Assembly: GCA_034401795.1 (NCBI GenBank)
Contig: CM067359.1
Coordinates: 141,663,278 to 141,727,277 of the forward strand
Length of the DNA stretch: 64,000 bases
DNA from: Chaetoderma sp. LZ-2023a
Taxonomy: Eukaryota > Mollusca > Caudofoveata > Chaetodermatida > Chaetodermatidae
Direction: 5' to 3'
Shown here: one piece after another, positions 1 to 11,044 of the stretch
Numbering within the stretch: the stretch's first letter is position 1
Layout: the number at the start of each line of letters is the position of its first letter
Notes under the pieces: generated by a model
Told to the model about the DNA's origin: nothing
The model's input: only the letters and a program-made list of their open reading frames with translations
Databases searched by the model: none
Made by a program: the position numbers and the translations under genes

Positions 1-410
1 ATGTTCACCACTCTATACTTAAATGAGTATTTTAGGATGTTTAAGCGGGGCCGAGGTTTATACAATTTTAACCTATGCCCTCTGGTTATAGATTCTTGTC
101 TTAGTTCAAAGAAATCGCATACATCTGGGTCAAACTTTTTTGTTATTATTTTTTAAGCTTCTATAATGTTGCCTCTTAATCTACGATATGCAAGTGTTGA
201 TATGTTAAGTTTTCTAAGCCTCATTTCATAGCTTAGGTGTGACAATCCTGGAACAGTTTTGGATGCTCTGCGCTGGACATTTTCTAACAAATCCATATGC
301 TTTTTGAGATATGGACTCCAAACCTGGTTAGATGTGGTCTTACCAGTGATGTGTAAAGAGTTTTGAATGTTTTTATATCTAGAAATACGAATGTTCGTCT
401 TATAACCCCC
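1..410 (-). pseudogene. CR1-like LINE remnant, C-terminal part of reverse transcriptase ORF
   Basis: Read on the minus strand, this stretch encodes fragments such as VQRRASKTVPGL and LNISTLAYRRLRGNIIEA, followed by a TRGH motif. This is the usual C-terminal (thumb/connection) region of CR1-type non-LTR retrotransposon reverse transcriptases. The frame is broken, there is no RT active site, and the element continues off the left edge. It directly abuts an endonuclease-to-RT linker fragment at 418-645, so the RT core has been deleted between them. It lies upstream of PSMC2 and is dead sequence. Confidence 0.7.
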
Positions 411-417
411 TCTTATT

Positions 418-645
418 TTAGCAAGAACTTCTTTTCCGGACCCTTTTACTTTGTTGTTTAATCTTAGATTTTAGTATACAATCTTGGATAGCAGTACACA
501 ATTTACTAGTAATAGTCTCCCACTGCATATTTAGATCCATATTTTTCAATGTTTCATTCCAATCAATATCAAGCATATGTTTCATTTGTTCAAAATCAGC
601 CTTTTCATACAAGTATCTCGACTTAGGTTGTATACAATTTGTCAT
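418..645 (-). pseudogene. CR1-like LINE remnant, endonuclease-to-RT linker
   Basis: A 75-codon minus-strand open stretch with residues RYLYEKADFEQMKHML and DLNMQWETITSKL resembles the region after the endonuclease of CR1/Jockey-type LINE ORF2 proteins, where a basic tail (KSKIKQQSKRVRKRSS) leads towards the RT. It lies in the order expected for an internally deleted copy with the fragment at 1-410. Not functional. The family call rests on pattern similarity only. Confidence 0.55.
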
Positions 646-907
646 TTCTACATGTATATAAAAAGTGATTATTGAGTGGTCATAAGACCACTCGTCCTCT
701 ATGTTATATGTCAGGGGTCCACCGCATGATAGGCCTTGCCTTTGGTGGATGTCTGTATTGAAGTGTTAAACTATTTATCTATTTGGAAATAAATAAGCTT
801 GAATCATCATGATAACTTTATGTTATTTATGAGGCTTTAAGGTTCGCGCTCTACAATATAGAAATAGTAAACGCTTCTTGTAACCATTTAGATTATAAAC
901 AATAAAC
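646..907 (+). promoter_or_regulatory. 5' flank and probable 5' UTR of PSMC2
   Basis: Short unique-looking interval between LINE debris and the PSMC2 start codon. I see no convincing TATA box. There is an AATAAA at about 789 and a small imperfect hairpin (GTCCACC...GGTGGA) near 718-750. The last ~65 bases are A/T-rich and lead into ATAAACATGCC, a reasonable initiation context. Promoter content is inferred from position only; if it is complete, the promoter is very compact. Confidence 0.35.
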
Positions 908-983
908 ATGCCAAAAGATTATTTAGGAAGTGATCAGAGAAAGACTAAAGATAACAAAGATGAAGAAGATAAACCAGTGCAAT
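908..983 (+). CDS. PSMC2: PSMC2 coding exon 1
   Basis: The ATG at 908 opens MPKDYLGSDQRKTKDNK, matching the conserved Rpt1 N-terminus (MPDYLG.DQRKTK in vertebrates). The exon ends one base into codon 26 and is followed by the donor GTATGT. The first residues carry an extra Lys after MP compared with vertebrates. The start is fixed by this homology. Confidence 0.95.
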
Positions 984-1096
984 GTATGTGTTAGATAATT
1001 CCCGAAATTCGCGGCAATAGGAAAATGCTGATTCATCGTTACCAGTTTTCGTATTCTTTTCATAACCCTTTTACAAGCTTACAGTACAGTCAACTT

Positions 1097-1270
1097 ATCA
1101 TCATCATCATCATCATCATTTTACGAGACATAAGCCATTGGCTTGTTATTGTCTCAAAGTTTTTTGTTTTAGTGGGGATTGTTCAGTCTAATTCAAAAGT
1201 TCTTTCTTGACTGGCATTGCATGATTGCTTAATTAAGTCTCCTCGAAACCATTAGATTTTAGACTTTGAC
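1097..1270 (-). repeat. LINE 3'-end fragment with (TCA)n microsatellite
   Basis: A (TCA)8-like run near 1097-1120 is followed by sequence that resembles the non-coding 3' end of the CR1-like LINE found again at about 1830-1865 (shared words GTTCAGTCTAATTCAAA versus GTTCAGTCAAATTCAAA, and TTCTTTCTT). A minus-strand LINE ending in (TGA)n would give this. Low-information fragment. Confidence 0.4.
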
Positions 1271-1454
1271 CCTTACCACTCTGATGTCAATATTCTATCT
1301 TTTCCTGTGCCAATAACAAAGAAACTGGTGTACACCTTCCAACAATTCAGTTGATGATGTTGGTGTCTATGACAGCAATATCATCCACCAAATTTGCCGA
1401 AAAATGAACACAGTTCATCTCTTAATTTAACTTGAAGTTTAAAATTTTGGCATC

Positions 1455-1710
1455 AGAGTGGCAAGGGTTGACATTGATTGATGGAAATACTGTGGTACAG
1501 ATAGGTGTTCCCCGCGTTAGCTGCAATGTGCCGCCTACACTCATGGTTACACCCTGCTGCGCCTAGCATTTGTTTGCATGCTGTCTTGTGGAGGCCGTGC
1601 TTTGTCTTATTGCTGTTGTTTTCATTTTGTGCGTTCATCGCTATCCGAGTCTCCTCTACGCTAGTGTCTCTTCATGCAACCACAAAAGTGCGGACAAGGA
1701 AGTTGAGATG
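1455..1710. repeat. Dispersed repeat, first copy (second copy at about 24757-24910)
   Basis: The two places share a long diverged match, including TTAGCTGCAAT, ACACTCATGGTTACACC and TCTTATTGCTGTT. Both copies adjoin CR1-like LINE 3' sequence, so this may be the LINE 3' UTR or an element that inserts beside it. Short ORFs here have no recognisable domain. The rest of 1271-1840 shows nothing I can name. Confidence 0.5.
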
Positions 1711-1839
1711 AATTACTGGTTATTGGAATTGCTACTGAGCTTGTTCCTGTCTATACACATGCTACTCCTAGATCAGTCCAGTGAGTCTACTGTATTTGCA
1801 GAATTGCAGTATGACTGTGATGTGCTGATATACGTATGG

Positions 1840-2581
1840 CCTGTTCAGTCAAATTCAAATGTTCTTTCTTTGAAGTAGATATCTAGTTTGTTCTTGAATG
1901 ATTCGACTGTTGTTGCTTCGGCTATCATAGCTGGCAGTGAATTCCACTGCGGTACCACTCTATTGGTGAAAAAGTGTTTGTGAATATCTTTGTTTCTGCG
2001 TTTTATGTTGAGCTTGAATGACCTCTGGTCTGTGTAATATTGGGTGGTTCGAAAAAGTAGACCGTATCAACATTATATAGATCTCTGATGAGTTTGAATG
2101 TTTCAATTAAATCTCCTCGAAACCGTCTATATTTCAGTGACATTAGATTTAGGGCTTCAAGTCTTTCCGTGTAGCTATACGCTCTGATTTGCAGGACGAA
2201 TTTTGTTGCTCGGCGTTGAACTCTTTCTAATAGCTGTGATTGCCTTTTCAATCTTGGTGACCATGCTGAGTTGCGGTATTCTAGGATAGGTCTCACTAGA
2301 GACTTGTGCAAGAGCGTGAATGTAGATGGATCTATGTTGGTAAAGGTTCTTTTGATTAGTCCTATTGTGCTGTTTGCCTTGCATACAATATTACCTATAT
2401 GTATATCAAAAGAGAGGTTTCTATCAATATGCACTCCCAGGTCTTTTTCGATTCTGATATTGATACAGGGTACATATCGGGTGTATCTGTCATATAGTTT
2501 GTGGGTTATTCATGCCAAAATGTAGAACATGTGTTTTGTCTGTGTTGAAGGATAGCTGCCATGTCTGCGACGACCACTTAC
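1840..2581 (-). pseudogene. CR1-like LINE, C-terminal RT segment (piece 1 of 3)
   Basis: The 3' end of a long minus-strand non-LTR retrotransposon. It encodes HKSLVRPILEYRNSAWSPR, ERVQRRATKFV, LEALNLMSLKYRRFRGDLIE and TRGH, then further 3' FFTNRVVPQWNSLPAMIAEA: the canonical tail of CR1-type RT proteins. An upstream piece encodes SFNTDKTHVLHFG. It is interrupted at 2581 by a hAT element with a perfect 8-bp duplication (CCACTTAC) and continues at 3710. Frameshifts make it non-functional. Confidence 0.85.
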
Positions 2582-3709
2582 TAGGCTTGCACAATTTTTG
2601 CCTTGAAGCATCGTGATCGATTTTATAAAATCGTGATTTTCGATTAAATCGTAGGTCCAAATTCCCAAAAGTATAAACCGGGGTAACGTGACTTGTTTCT
2701 AGAAAAAGTTGAAATAAATGATACAAACATAGCACGAAATTAGAACACATTTTCATGCGACGAATTCTTACCATCCTATGTCAATGCTTAATGTATACCT
2801 TATATCCATCATCGCGGGAGTGAAATTATTAATTGGGACTGCCTAAATATTGCGTATAGTTTAATAAACATTATTTATTTCATCAAAATTTGAGATAAAA
2901 TGACGCCTAGAAAAAAATATGTATTACATGACGTATCAGCTTCTGCTTATAGCCTCCTTTTGTAGGACGAGTTTAGGTCATTACCGGAGTAACGCGAAGA
3001 CGCTAATGTTAGTACCAGGGGAGATACTGCGCAATCCACATACATAGGACGGTAGCTTTGAGTAGGTACGAGTGTAACGTCGTAAACTCATCCTATAGTG
3101 CAGTTTATAGTTGTTTTCAGAATGTACGATTTACATTTAAAAGTAATCAACAGAACGCACAGTTCAAAATCAAACAATCTGGAATGCTGTTGCTTTATTT
3201 TCTTTAATTTGACGTGACAACTGAATCAAAAAGGAAAAATTATTACACCGCCTGAAATTGCTAACTCTGGAATTAAAAAGAATTATGTTCACTGATTGCC
3301 TAACACTGCAACTAAGTATATACTTGGCATTTTCACGACAGACTCAGGGTCTGCGGCGAAAGAAAGAAAATTATATGGCGATTCGACGGAGTAACTAGCT
3401 GGTTTTCTCAATGACAAAGGTGTTACCTTGCTATTGTTAGCTTGTATATTGTAGCGCTTTGTGTTGAGATTAGTAATTATTCGATCCATGCATGGCACGG
3501 CGGGATATAAACACAATGAACACAGGCGTGAATTGATTATAATTGTACTCATGTACTGATAAAATGCGACGGAAAAGTACACACTTCAGATTTTTAAAAA
3601 ACTAATTTTTTTTTACGATTTTACGATTTTTCTTCAATTACATTGTAAAAATCTTGATTTAAAAAATAAATCAAACTTCACGATTAAATCGAAAAATCGC
3701 GCAAGCCTA
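2582..3709. mobile_element. hAT-1, non-autonomous hAT DNA transposon (1128 bp)
   Basis: Flanked by the perfect 8-bp target duplication CCACTTAC (2574-2581 and 3710-3717), the signature length for hAT elements. Terminal inverted repeats start TAGGCTTGC on both ends, followed by A/T-rich subterminal repeats of the form CGATTTT/AAAATCG. The ORFs inside have no recognisable domain, so it depends on a transposase in trans. Inserted into the minus-strand CR1-like LINE after that LINE was in place. hAT-4, hAT-6 and hAT-7 share the terminus. Confidence 0.88.
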
Positions 3710-4470
3710 CCACTTACATACTTTGTTTATGTTGTCTTGGATCTTACTGGTAGCTGGGTTGCGATATATTTTTGTGTCATCTGCAAATATTTTGCAGTGG
3801 CGGGTTAGTAGGTCTGGTAGATCGTTTATGTATATCAGAAAGAGAATAGATCCCAGGACACTTCCTTGTAGCACACCGCTTGTCACTTCTAACCAGTCTG
3901 ATGTTGCATCGTTGATCCTTACTCTCTGTCTTCTATTACATAGGTAGTTTCCTATCCATTTTGTTAGATTGTCCCCTATACCATAGCTTTTGAGTTTTGT
4001 TTGGAGTCGTTGGTGGGGTACAATATCAAATGTTTTTGAGAAGTCTAGGTATACTGCATCGACAGGTTTGTTTGAATCAAGTTTGGTTGTTATATAGAGC
4101 TTCGAGGTACTCTAGTAGTTGAGTTTTACATGATCTATTATGTCGGAATCCATGCTGGCATTTGGCAAATAGATTGGCTGTTTCCAGAAAGTCTACTATG
4201 CTGTCCCTTATGAATGACTCCAGGACCTTACACAAGGTAGAGGTAAGGCTGATTGGTCTGTAGTTACTTGGGTCAGTTTTTGGATCCTTTTTTGTGTATG
4301 CAGCATACATTTGCCATTTTCCATATCTCGGGTAATGCGCCTTCTTCTAGAGACTTGTTAAAAATTATGCACAGTGGTTTACTAATTTCTTTAGCAGCTT
4401 CCTTTAATATTCTCACTGGGATTTCATTAGGGCCATTGCTTTTATTGGGGTTGAGTGCTTTCAATTTGTT
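3710..4470 (-). pseudogene. CR1-like LINE, RT core segment (piece 2 of 3)
   Basis: Minus-strand continuation of the LINE. Encodes KALNPNKSNGPNEIP, YRPISLTSTLCKVLES, CQHGFRHNRSC and (nearer 3710) the region of the polymerase catalytic motif with GVLQGSVLGSILF-like and FADDTK-like codons in a damaged frame. These are RT motifs 1-5 of CR1-type elements. Piece 3 (the EN side) lies at 7544-8952 because an AGCTCA repeat and hAT-2 were inserted between them. Confidence 0.8.
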
Positions 4471-5795
4471 AGCTCACCTGGCCTTTCAGCTTATGTGGTG
4501 GCGACCATCCGTCATCCATCCGGCCGTCAACTTTTCCTGTAAACGATTTCTTCTCAAGAACCGCTGGGCCAATTTAATTTTATTTGGCAGGGAGCATCCT
4601 TCGGGCATAGGGATCCAAGTTTGTTCAAACGAAGTCGATCGGCCAATTAGGCCGGTGGCCATCTTGGATTTTGGCTGATTTTTAGAAATGTCTAAAAATC
4701 TTCTCCGAAACCGCTTGAGGGATTGAAGGAAACCTCATGAAATATGATCTATGGCAAGAGCTCAACCAAATTTGTTCAAGAGAACTTATTTGGTCGAATG
4801 GTTCGGCAGCCATCTTGGTTGACCTAGTTTTAGCAAAAATAACTTCTCCAGAACCGCTGACGGGATCAGGCCGAAATTTGGCAGATATGATTAGGGCCAG
4901 TAAATTTTGTTCAGGAGAAGTTGATCCGTCAAAAACATGGCCGCCGTAGGCCAATCAAAATATAGCGTGTTTGGCGGCCATATTGGATTTGTTTTATTTG
5001 ATGGATTTTGAGGCCGAAATTGGTTTTATATAGGTTTTTGGGTATTTGGATCTCAAATTTACCATTTTCGAAACTGTTGGATAAACGGTTTAGCGGCCAT
5101 CTTGGATCATTTTCCCCCCAAAGGCTCTCATACTAAAGCAATGGGAAATTAAAAATATCTTCTCGAGAACTGCTGGGCCGATTTCAATTATATTTGACAT
5201 GAAGCATCCTTAAGGCATAGAGATTCAAGTTTGTTCAAACGAACCCGATCGGCCAATTTGGCCGGCGACCATCTTGGATTTCGGCCGATTTTTAGAAATG
5301 TTTTTAAAAATCTCCTCCCAAACCATTTGAGGGATCGATTCAAAACTCACGAAATATGATCTAGGGTAAGCGCTGAATCAAGTTTGTTCAAGGGGACTTG
5401 ATTGACCAAATGGTTCAGCGGCCATCTTGGATGACCTAGTTTTCACAAAAACAACTTCTTCCCCAGAACCGCTGAAGTGATCAGGCCGAAATTTGTGATA
5501 TATAATTAGGAACTAAGGGCGATTAATAGTTGTTCAAGAGTAGTTGATTCGTCAAAAAACATGGCCGTGGTGGACCAATCAAAATATAGTGTGTTTGGCA
5601 GCCATATTGGATTTTTTTATTTAATGGATTTTGAGGCCGAAATTCGTTTTATATAGGTTTTTGCGTATTCTGATCTCAAATTTGCAATTTTCGAAACTCG
5701 GTTAAATGGTTTGGCAGCCATCTTGGATCATTATCCTTAGGGCATAAGAATCCAAGTTTGTTCAAATGAACCCGATCGGCCAATTTGCCCAGCGG
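4471..5795 (+). repeat. AGCTCA-family dispersed repeat, left part, with internal tandem units
   Basis: Starts AGCTCACCTGGCC and carries the GTCCGTC-like segment, CAAGTTTGTTCAAACGAA, and repeated GGCCATCTTGGAT phrases. About 600-bp units recur (near 4540, 5150 and 5740) with the words TTCTCGAGAACYGCTGGGCC and AAGTTTGTTCAAACG. No coding potential. The same family occurs at 22935, 26704 and 29902. From memory it is abundant in molluscan genomes. Interrupted by hAT-2 at 5796. Confidence 0.75.
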
Positions 5796-7243
5796 TAGAG
5801 CTGGGCGGTATTGATATTTACATGATGGTATCGGTACCATGAAAAAATACCGCGGTACCACGGTATACCGTCATCTGAGCTTGAGGCATGCCACGAAATT
5901 AGAACAATTTTTTCCATTTCCTTTTCACTTCCATCTCCAATCAACGGTAAATATAGGTAAAATAAATAAATCAGCTTCCTGATTTAGAGAAGAAAAACAT
6001 GACTATTGCAACTGTTTAGTTTCACGATTTTATTAGGTCACTATTTTTATTGACGTAATATCATTCACGGGAATATCGGTCAAAGGGTGTGGTCGACTCG
6101 CTAACTATAACCTGCTGCTTGAGACATTGGGGCGCACTATTTGCAATCTGGATTGTTCTTGCTATTAATGTGTGCGACCAGCAAACGGTAAATTTTATTT
6201 GGCCAGTCGAGCGCTTTGATAAACAGAGTCCAGAAAAAATCTGCGAGTATTTAAACGGGGCGAGTGTTGTACTCTTTTATTTCTGTTGGAGTCGTATATT
6301 CTGTTACTCCCGAAAACAGGCCTATACACATACATATAACACGACATTGAATATAGCCGATTCCAAAGCTTCTGATAATTACCGAGTACCCGATGTGCAG
6401 ACTCGTTACTCGCCATGCTTCACGTGAACAATGCATGTAAAAAGCTATTTCTGCGAACTTCCGACGTGTAGCCAGTTGAAAAATGAATTACAAAAACTAA
6501 AACACTATAATTTTTAGGTGTCGTTACTTAAACTGGATTTAATCCTTAAAGAAATTTCTTAAAACAAGCCATAAAAAAAAAATAACGACTTGAACGCTGC
6601 TCGTTGTTAATAAATTAACATGTGATCAAAACGGCGCGAGCAAATACTACGTTTTAGTGAATTTTCATTGATAAATTCAGCATAGTAATGTATTTTCCCC
6701 ACGGTCTAGTTCATGAACAACCAATCAGATACGTCTTTGCGAGATTGCTGTTGTGTTTGAATATCACGCAGTTTGTATGTTATTTTGTTATTCTAGCATG
6801 TTTGTTCGGTGACAAAATGCTTGGAGTAATAAATTACAAATAACAGAAACGGGAATAGGGAATATATTATAGTGTAATTACTACCGGCGGACGGCCAGAG
6901 AATGAGTTTAGATGTTTTAAATAAAGCAATTTTACCGTGAGACTTTCAAGACGTACGTTTGACATACAATTCTACCTGTCATTACTTTGTAATTGATGTC
7001 TTGATGTTTGTTTTTACAACGACCCCTTCACCTCAACTCGGCTAATAGTTAGGGATGCCTGTATTTTTAGCACTATTAGCATCTATTTACCCGTGGTCAA
7101 GTCAGATATTATGAATATATTTCACAAATATTGCTCAAACATTATGGACGGTATTTACGGTATTTGGAAATGTCAACGGTCACGGTATCAGTTCACGGTA
7201 TACCGAGGTCCTCACGGTACTACCGTCAGACCGCCCAGCTCTA
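5796..7243. mobile_element. hAT-2, non-autonomous hAT DNA transposon (1448 bp)
   Basis: Perfect 8-bp target duplication CCCAGCGG (5788-5795 and 7244-7251). Perfect inverted termini TAGAGCTGGGCGGT at the left and its complement at the right, followed by subterminal ACGGTAT/ATACCGT repeats. No transposase domain is visible; the ORFs at 6089-6427 look incidental. It sits inside the AGCTCA repeat, which itself sits inside the LINE: three levels of nesting. A diverged relative without the right end lies at 28468-29020. Confidence 0.9.
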
Positions 7244-7543
7244 CCCAGCGGCCATTTTGGATTTCGGCCGATTTCAAGAAATGTCTTTAAAAATCTCCGA
7301 AACCACTTGGGGAATCTTCATCTAGGCCAAGAGGTAAGCCAAGTTTGTTCAAGAGGACTGGATTGACCAAATGGTTCAGCGACCATCTTGGATGACCTGG
7401 TTTTCATGAAAATGACTCCTCCAGAACCGCTGAAGGGATCGGGCCGAAATTTTGGCCATTAAAATTTGTTCAAAGGAAGTTGATCCATCAAAAAAACATG
7501 GGCGCCGTGGGGCAATCAAAATGTAGTGTGTTTGGCGGCCATA
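7244..7543 (+). repeat. AGCTCA-family dispersed repeat, right part
   Basis: Continuation of the repeat of 4471-5795 beyond hAT-2: the duplicated CCCAGCGG is followed by GGCCATTTTGGATTTCGG and AAGCCAAGTTTGTTCAAGAGG. Ends where LINE coding sequence resumes at about 7544. Confidence 0.7.
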
Positions 7544-8952
7544 AAGCACTTGTTTTCGATGGCGGTAGGTGTTATTATTATGTCTTTTAGTACAATACCA
7601 TTGCTTCTGGGGCTAATGATTGGTATAGAATGAAGATCTTCTGAAGTGAACATACTTGAGAAAAAGTTGTCAAGAATATTAGATTTTTCTTTATCGTCTG
7701 TAGTCATAGTTCCGTTAGCTGGGTTACGTAGCTTACTAATGGATTCACGTAGAACGGTTTTACTCTTGACATAGTTCCAAAAAGCTTTAGGATTTCTCTT
7801 GCTTTCACTTGCCACTTTACATTCAAATGTCTGTTTTGTTTTTCTGATGCATGCCATCATTTTGTTTCTAGCAATTTTGTAAAGGGCATAATCAGAGCTT
7901 TTCTTTGTTTTATTGTATCTTTTGTATGCCCGATTTTTACATTTGAGTGATTGTGTTGTCATATGGTCAGACCAGATGTGTTTCTTCTTACCATGTTGTT
8001 TTCACATAGGAATGTACTGCTCCTTCATTCTGATTAGTTTTGTGTGTAGGAAGTTCCAAGCGTCTGTTGCATTAAGTTCATTCAGATCAGTCCAGTCAGT
8101 CGTCCCTAAGTCTGCTCTCATTTCATTGTACCGTCCTTTGTTCAACAGTAGCTTTGGTGTAGCTGCTTGTTTGCTTGTGTTTAAGATGTTGGGATGCAGT
8201 GATATTTGTAGAACATCATGGTCACTTGCCTAGTGGAGGTAAGTGTGTTATTTCATGAATAATATTTTGGTTGTTCGTTAACGCTATGTCTAAAATATTG
8301 AGGTCTGATTTATTCTATGTCGTGTCACATTTGTAACTAGTTGCTGTAGGAAATTTTCCCAGGTAGCACTAAGAAATGCCTCTTCGTCGTCATTTGGTGA
8401 AAGTCCCGTGCTCCAGTTAATCGAAGGAAAGTTGAAGTCCCCCACAATAAGAATGTGGTCAGCATTAGCCTTTTCAACCTTGTTTAGCAGATTTAACAGT
8501 ATTATTGTTTGGGCCATCTGAGTTGGGGCTTCTGTAGATGCAACCAACAAGAATACTTTCCTTTTGTTGTGCCACCCATGTACACCATACTGATTCGTTA
8601 AATGTGTGATCATTTAGTATGTCGCAGTTTTGGGCATTTAATGATACATGGGTATAGATGATAACTCCTCTTTGTTGTTCAGTGAGAGGTTGTACTCATC
8701 AATCTGCAGTTCACTAATGTTTATGGTTGTGTTTTTCGGTAGCACGTCAGTAATTAGTATAATGGCAGGTCGAATATTATGTACAAGGGTCTCGAGCTCA
8801 GCCTTTTTGTTAATGAGACTATCTGCATTTGTGTAAATACATGTGTCAGTTATTGCTTTGGAATGTGTACATATTTGAGAATCCTTGAATTTTGGTCATG
8901 TGCTGGTATCTGTATACTCACCAGGTAGTATTTGCTTGGGTAGAGTGCCTGA
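7544..8952 (-). pseudogene. CR1-like LINE, endonuclease and EN-RT linker (piece 3 of 3)
   Basis: Minus strand. About 8836-8290 encodes the start of an AP-type endonuclease (NADSLINKKAELETLVHNI, RPAIILITDVLPKN, then ILIVGDFNFPSINW with the GDFN motif). 7962-7544 encodes the linker (NRAYKRYNKTKKSSDYALYK, NPKAFWNYVKSKT). Stops and shifts break the frame. The upstream (5') side is cut at 8953 by the left end of DIRS A1, so ORF1 is absent. Confidence 0.82.
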
Positions 8953-9125
8953 TTCTCCTTCGATCAGTACTTACCATTCTATTACTTCTGATACAGCTAG
9001 CCTGGATAGCTGGGCCCTAGGACTATAGACTTAGTAAGATTTACCGACTCCTGGAACCGGGTATTCAGCTCCCAACTGCCGAGTACCCGTTTGCCATGAA
9101 GCTCATTCTTGTTTGCATAGCAACA
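8953..9125 (+). repeat. Left inverted terminal repeat of DIRS A1
   Basis: Tip TTCTCCTTCGATCAGTACTT, then CCGGGTATTCAGCTCCCAAC and TGCCGAGTACCCG. It is about 85 percent alike to the A2 left ITR at 15209-15385 and inverted relative to 20450-20644. Confidence 0.75.
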
Positions 9126-10029
9126 AGAGACACATGCTTTTTTGCAGTTGGAAATCTTTAGATTATATTACGTCTTTTTTCTATGTAATTGTGATAGCTT
9201 TGTGCGCTCCCTAAGGATATATTGGATTACCATGGATGCTGCCGATGATAACCAGGTTGTATATTTCCATGTTATTCCATAGTTAAAAGACTTGGGTCTT
9301 CAAAATTTTGTCTAGGTTGCATGTCCCAATTTCTAACCCCAAAGAATCCGGGACGTGTGTTAACAACGAAATATGCCAGATGATCGCCTTCCTTTAAACC
9401 CCAACAGGCGATCGGCAGATATGAAATTAGGTGTTGGCTTATCGGTGTTTTAACACGATTATCGGCTGACGTCGTTCTCAGTAAGATCCGAGCAGTTGAT
9501 GTCACACCATGTTACTCGGATGTTTATGTGAAGAAAATGTTTCATTAATTCGCGCATCTGATTCTACTGCGTACTTTAATTGGTACCAGAAAATTTCAAG
9601 GAATTTTCAAGTTTTACGTGTTATCACGATCTGTTTGCAATGATCAGTGGGTTCAAAATTCTTGATTTAGATGTGTGGTCTGCGGTTTTACAGTGTGCTA
9701 CAGCAGTTTGTTTACATTTTGTTGTTTCTTCACATATCGTTTCGGCCTTTGTTAGGAGTATAATTTTTATTTATTAGTAAATATACCCCGAATGCTATGC
9801 GATATGATTCCTGGTTCCGTTGTACATCCTTGAGGATCGGTGTATGGGTGTATTATTGCCCGCTTCGTTCTTGTCGTCATAATCAATGCGATCTTTGCTG
9901 TAACGGTGTGGGGTGCGGGAGGGTTAACAGTTAATTTATGGTCAAAATATTTGAAAATTAATTGTCTGCCTTCCATTCCTGTTTCGTTCCGCTTACTTAT
10001 TGTAGGTTTGTGCTTATTTATAGGCCAAG

Positions 10030-11044
10030 CCAGCCCCGCCATCATGTGATGTGTGCCACAAATTTGTGCGGGTTCTATTCAATGACCATGTCTGTTTCCG
10101 CTGTACTAAGTGTAATCTTGACAGTAGGTGTAACGTTTGCGCAGTGTGGTCGGTCGATATGATGCTTAAGTTCCTTGCCCAGAAGGACGTGGCAGGATCT
10201 GACGCGGTGTCAGGCGTTCCGAAAGAAAATCATGGAGCGTCCGTTTCGGCCCTTGGGGGCGTTCCACATCTGCAACCGGAGATGGCACCGGAGGCGGCGG
10301 AGATGGCACCGCCAGTGTGGTTTGGTCCTGCTATGCAAGGCTTCTTGCATAGCGTTCTGCCCATGCTGGTGTCGTCCCTGCTGCCAAAAGTTGTATGGCA
10401 GTCTCTCCCCATGTTTGATTCGGACCCTGTCCTAGGACAGGGTTCTGGACTGGCCACCGAGGGAGGGGTCTCGTACGGCCCCCTGGCAGTCCCGTCGGGC
10501 TCCGGCCTGGGAGCCGTCTCGTACAGCCCACTGGCAGTCCCGTCGGGCTCCGGCCTGATGGGCTCTGTCTCTGCGGCCACCCCGGGTGGTCCAGTAGCGG
10601 TGGCCGTTCCGTCAGGCATGGGAGCCATCTGCCAGGACAGCTCCACAGTTTCATCGTCTAGTGACGACTCTTCGGGGTCTGAAGATGAGGAAGCCGAGGA
10701 GGAGAGATTGCTGCAGCTTGTGTTGCCGCAGGTGGAGAGCATGGAGGTCGATTCCGTCCTGGACGGAACCGTCCTCCATCTGTCTGGCTTGGCGCAAGCC
10801 AGGGCAGTGGCTCCGCCCGTGGTTGAGGCCACTCCGGTACCGGGCACCGGTCCCGTGATGGTTGGTTTGCTGCCAACCGACACGGTGACGGGTGTGGCTG
10901 GCCAGGCGTGTTACTCACCTATCTCGCCTGGTCCGGCGGTCAGACATGGGGTGCCGTTGGCGCCAGTGTTTGGCCAGGGTTCTTCAACTGCTATGGGTCC
11001 GCACAGTTTTCCGTGCAGGCCTACTCCATGGACTGGTGTGTTCC
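10030..11044 (+). pseudogene. DIRS A1 gag-like ORF, N-terminal part
   Basis: Open frame to the hAT-3 insertion point. It starts with a Cys/His-rich module (PSCDVCHKF, then HVCFRCTKCNLDSRCNVC: C-x2-C, H-x-C-x2-C-x2-C-x5-C-x2-C), preceded by TTTATAG, which could be a 3' splice site. Next come a Pro/Gly/Ser-rich stretch with a tandem duplication (PLAVPSGSGL twice) and an acidic run SSSSDDSSGSEDEEAEEE. DIRS elements encode a Gag-like product upstream of RT; its function is presumed RNA binding and particle assembly. The C-terminal half resumes at 12788 after the hAT. The Cys module recurs in DIRS B, which argues that it is protein-coding. Confidence 0.65.

Noticed and set aside
3270..3582. 97-codon minus-strand ORF inside hAT-1
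   Set aside because: No transposase motif; lies in A/T-rich interior of a non-autonomous element.
6089..6427. 112-codon ORF inside hAT-2
   Set aside because: No BED, hAT or other domain; overlaps antisense ORFs of similar length.
10230..10883. 217-codon minus-strand ORF over DIRS A1 gag
   Set aside because: G/C-rich antisense shadow of the Pro/Gly-rich gag; no homology with a known protein and not supported by a start context.
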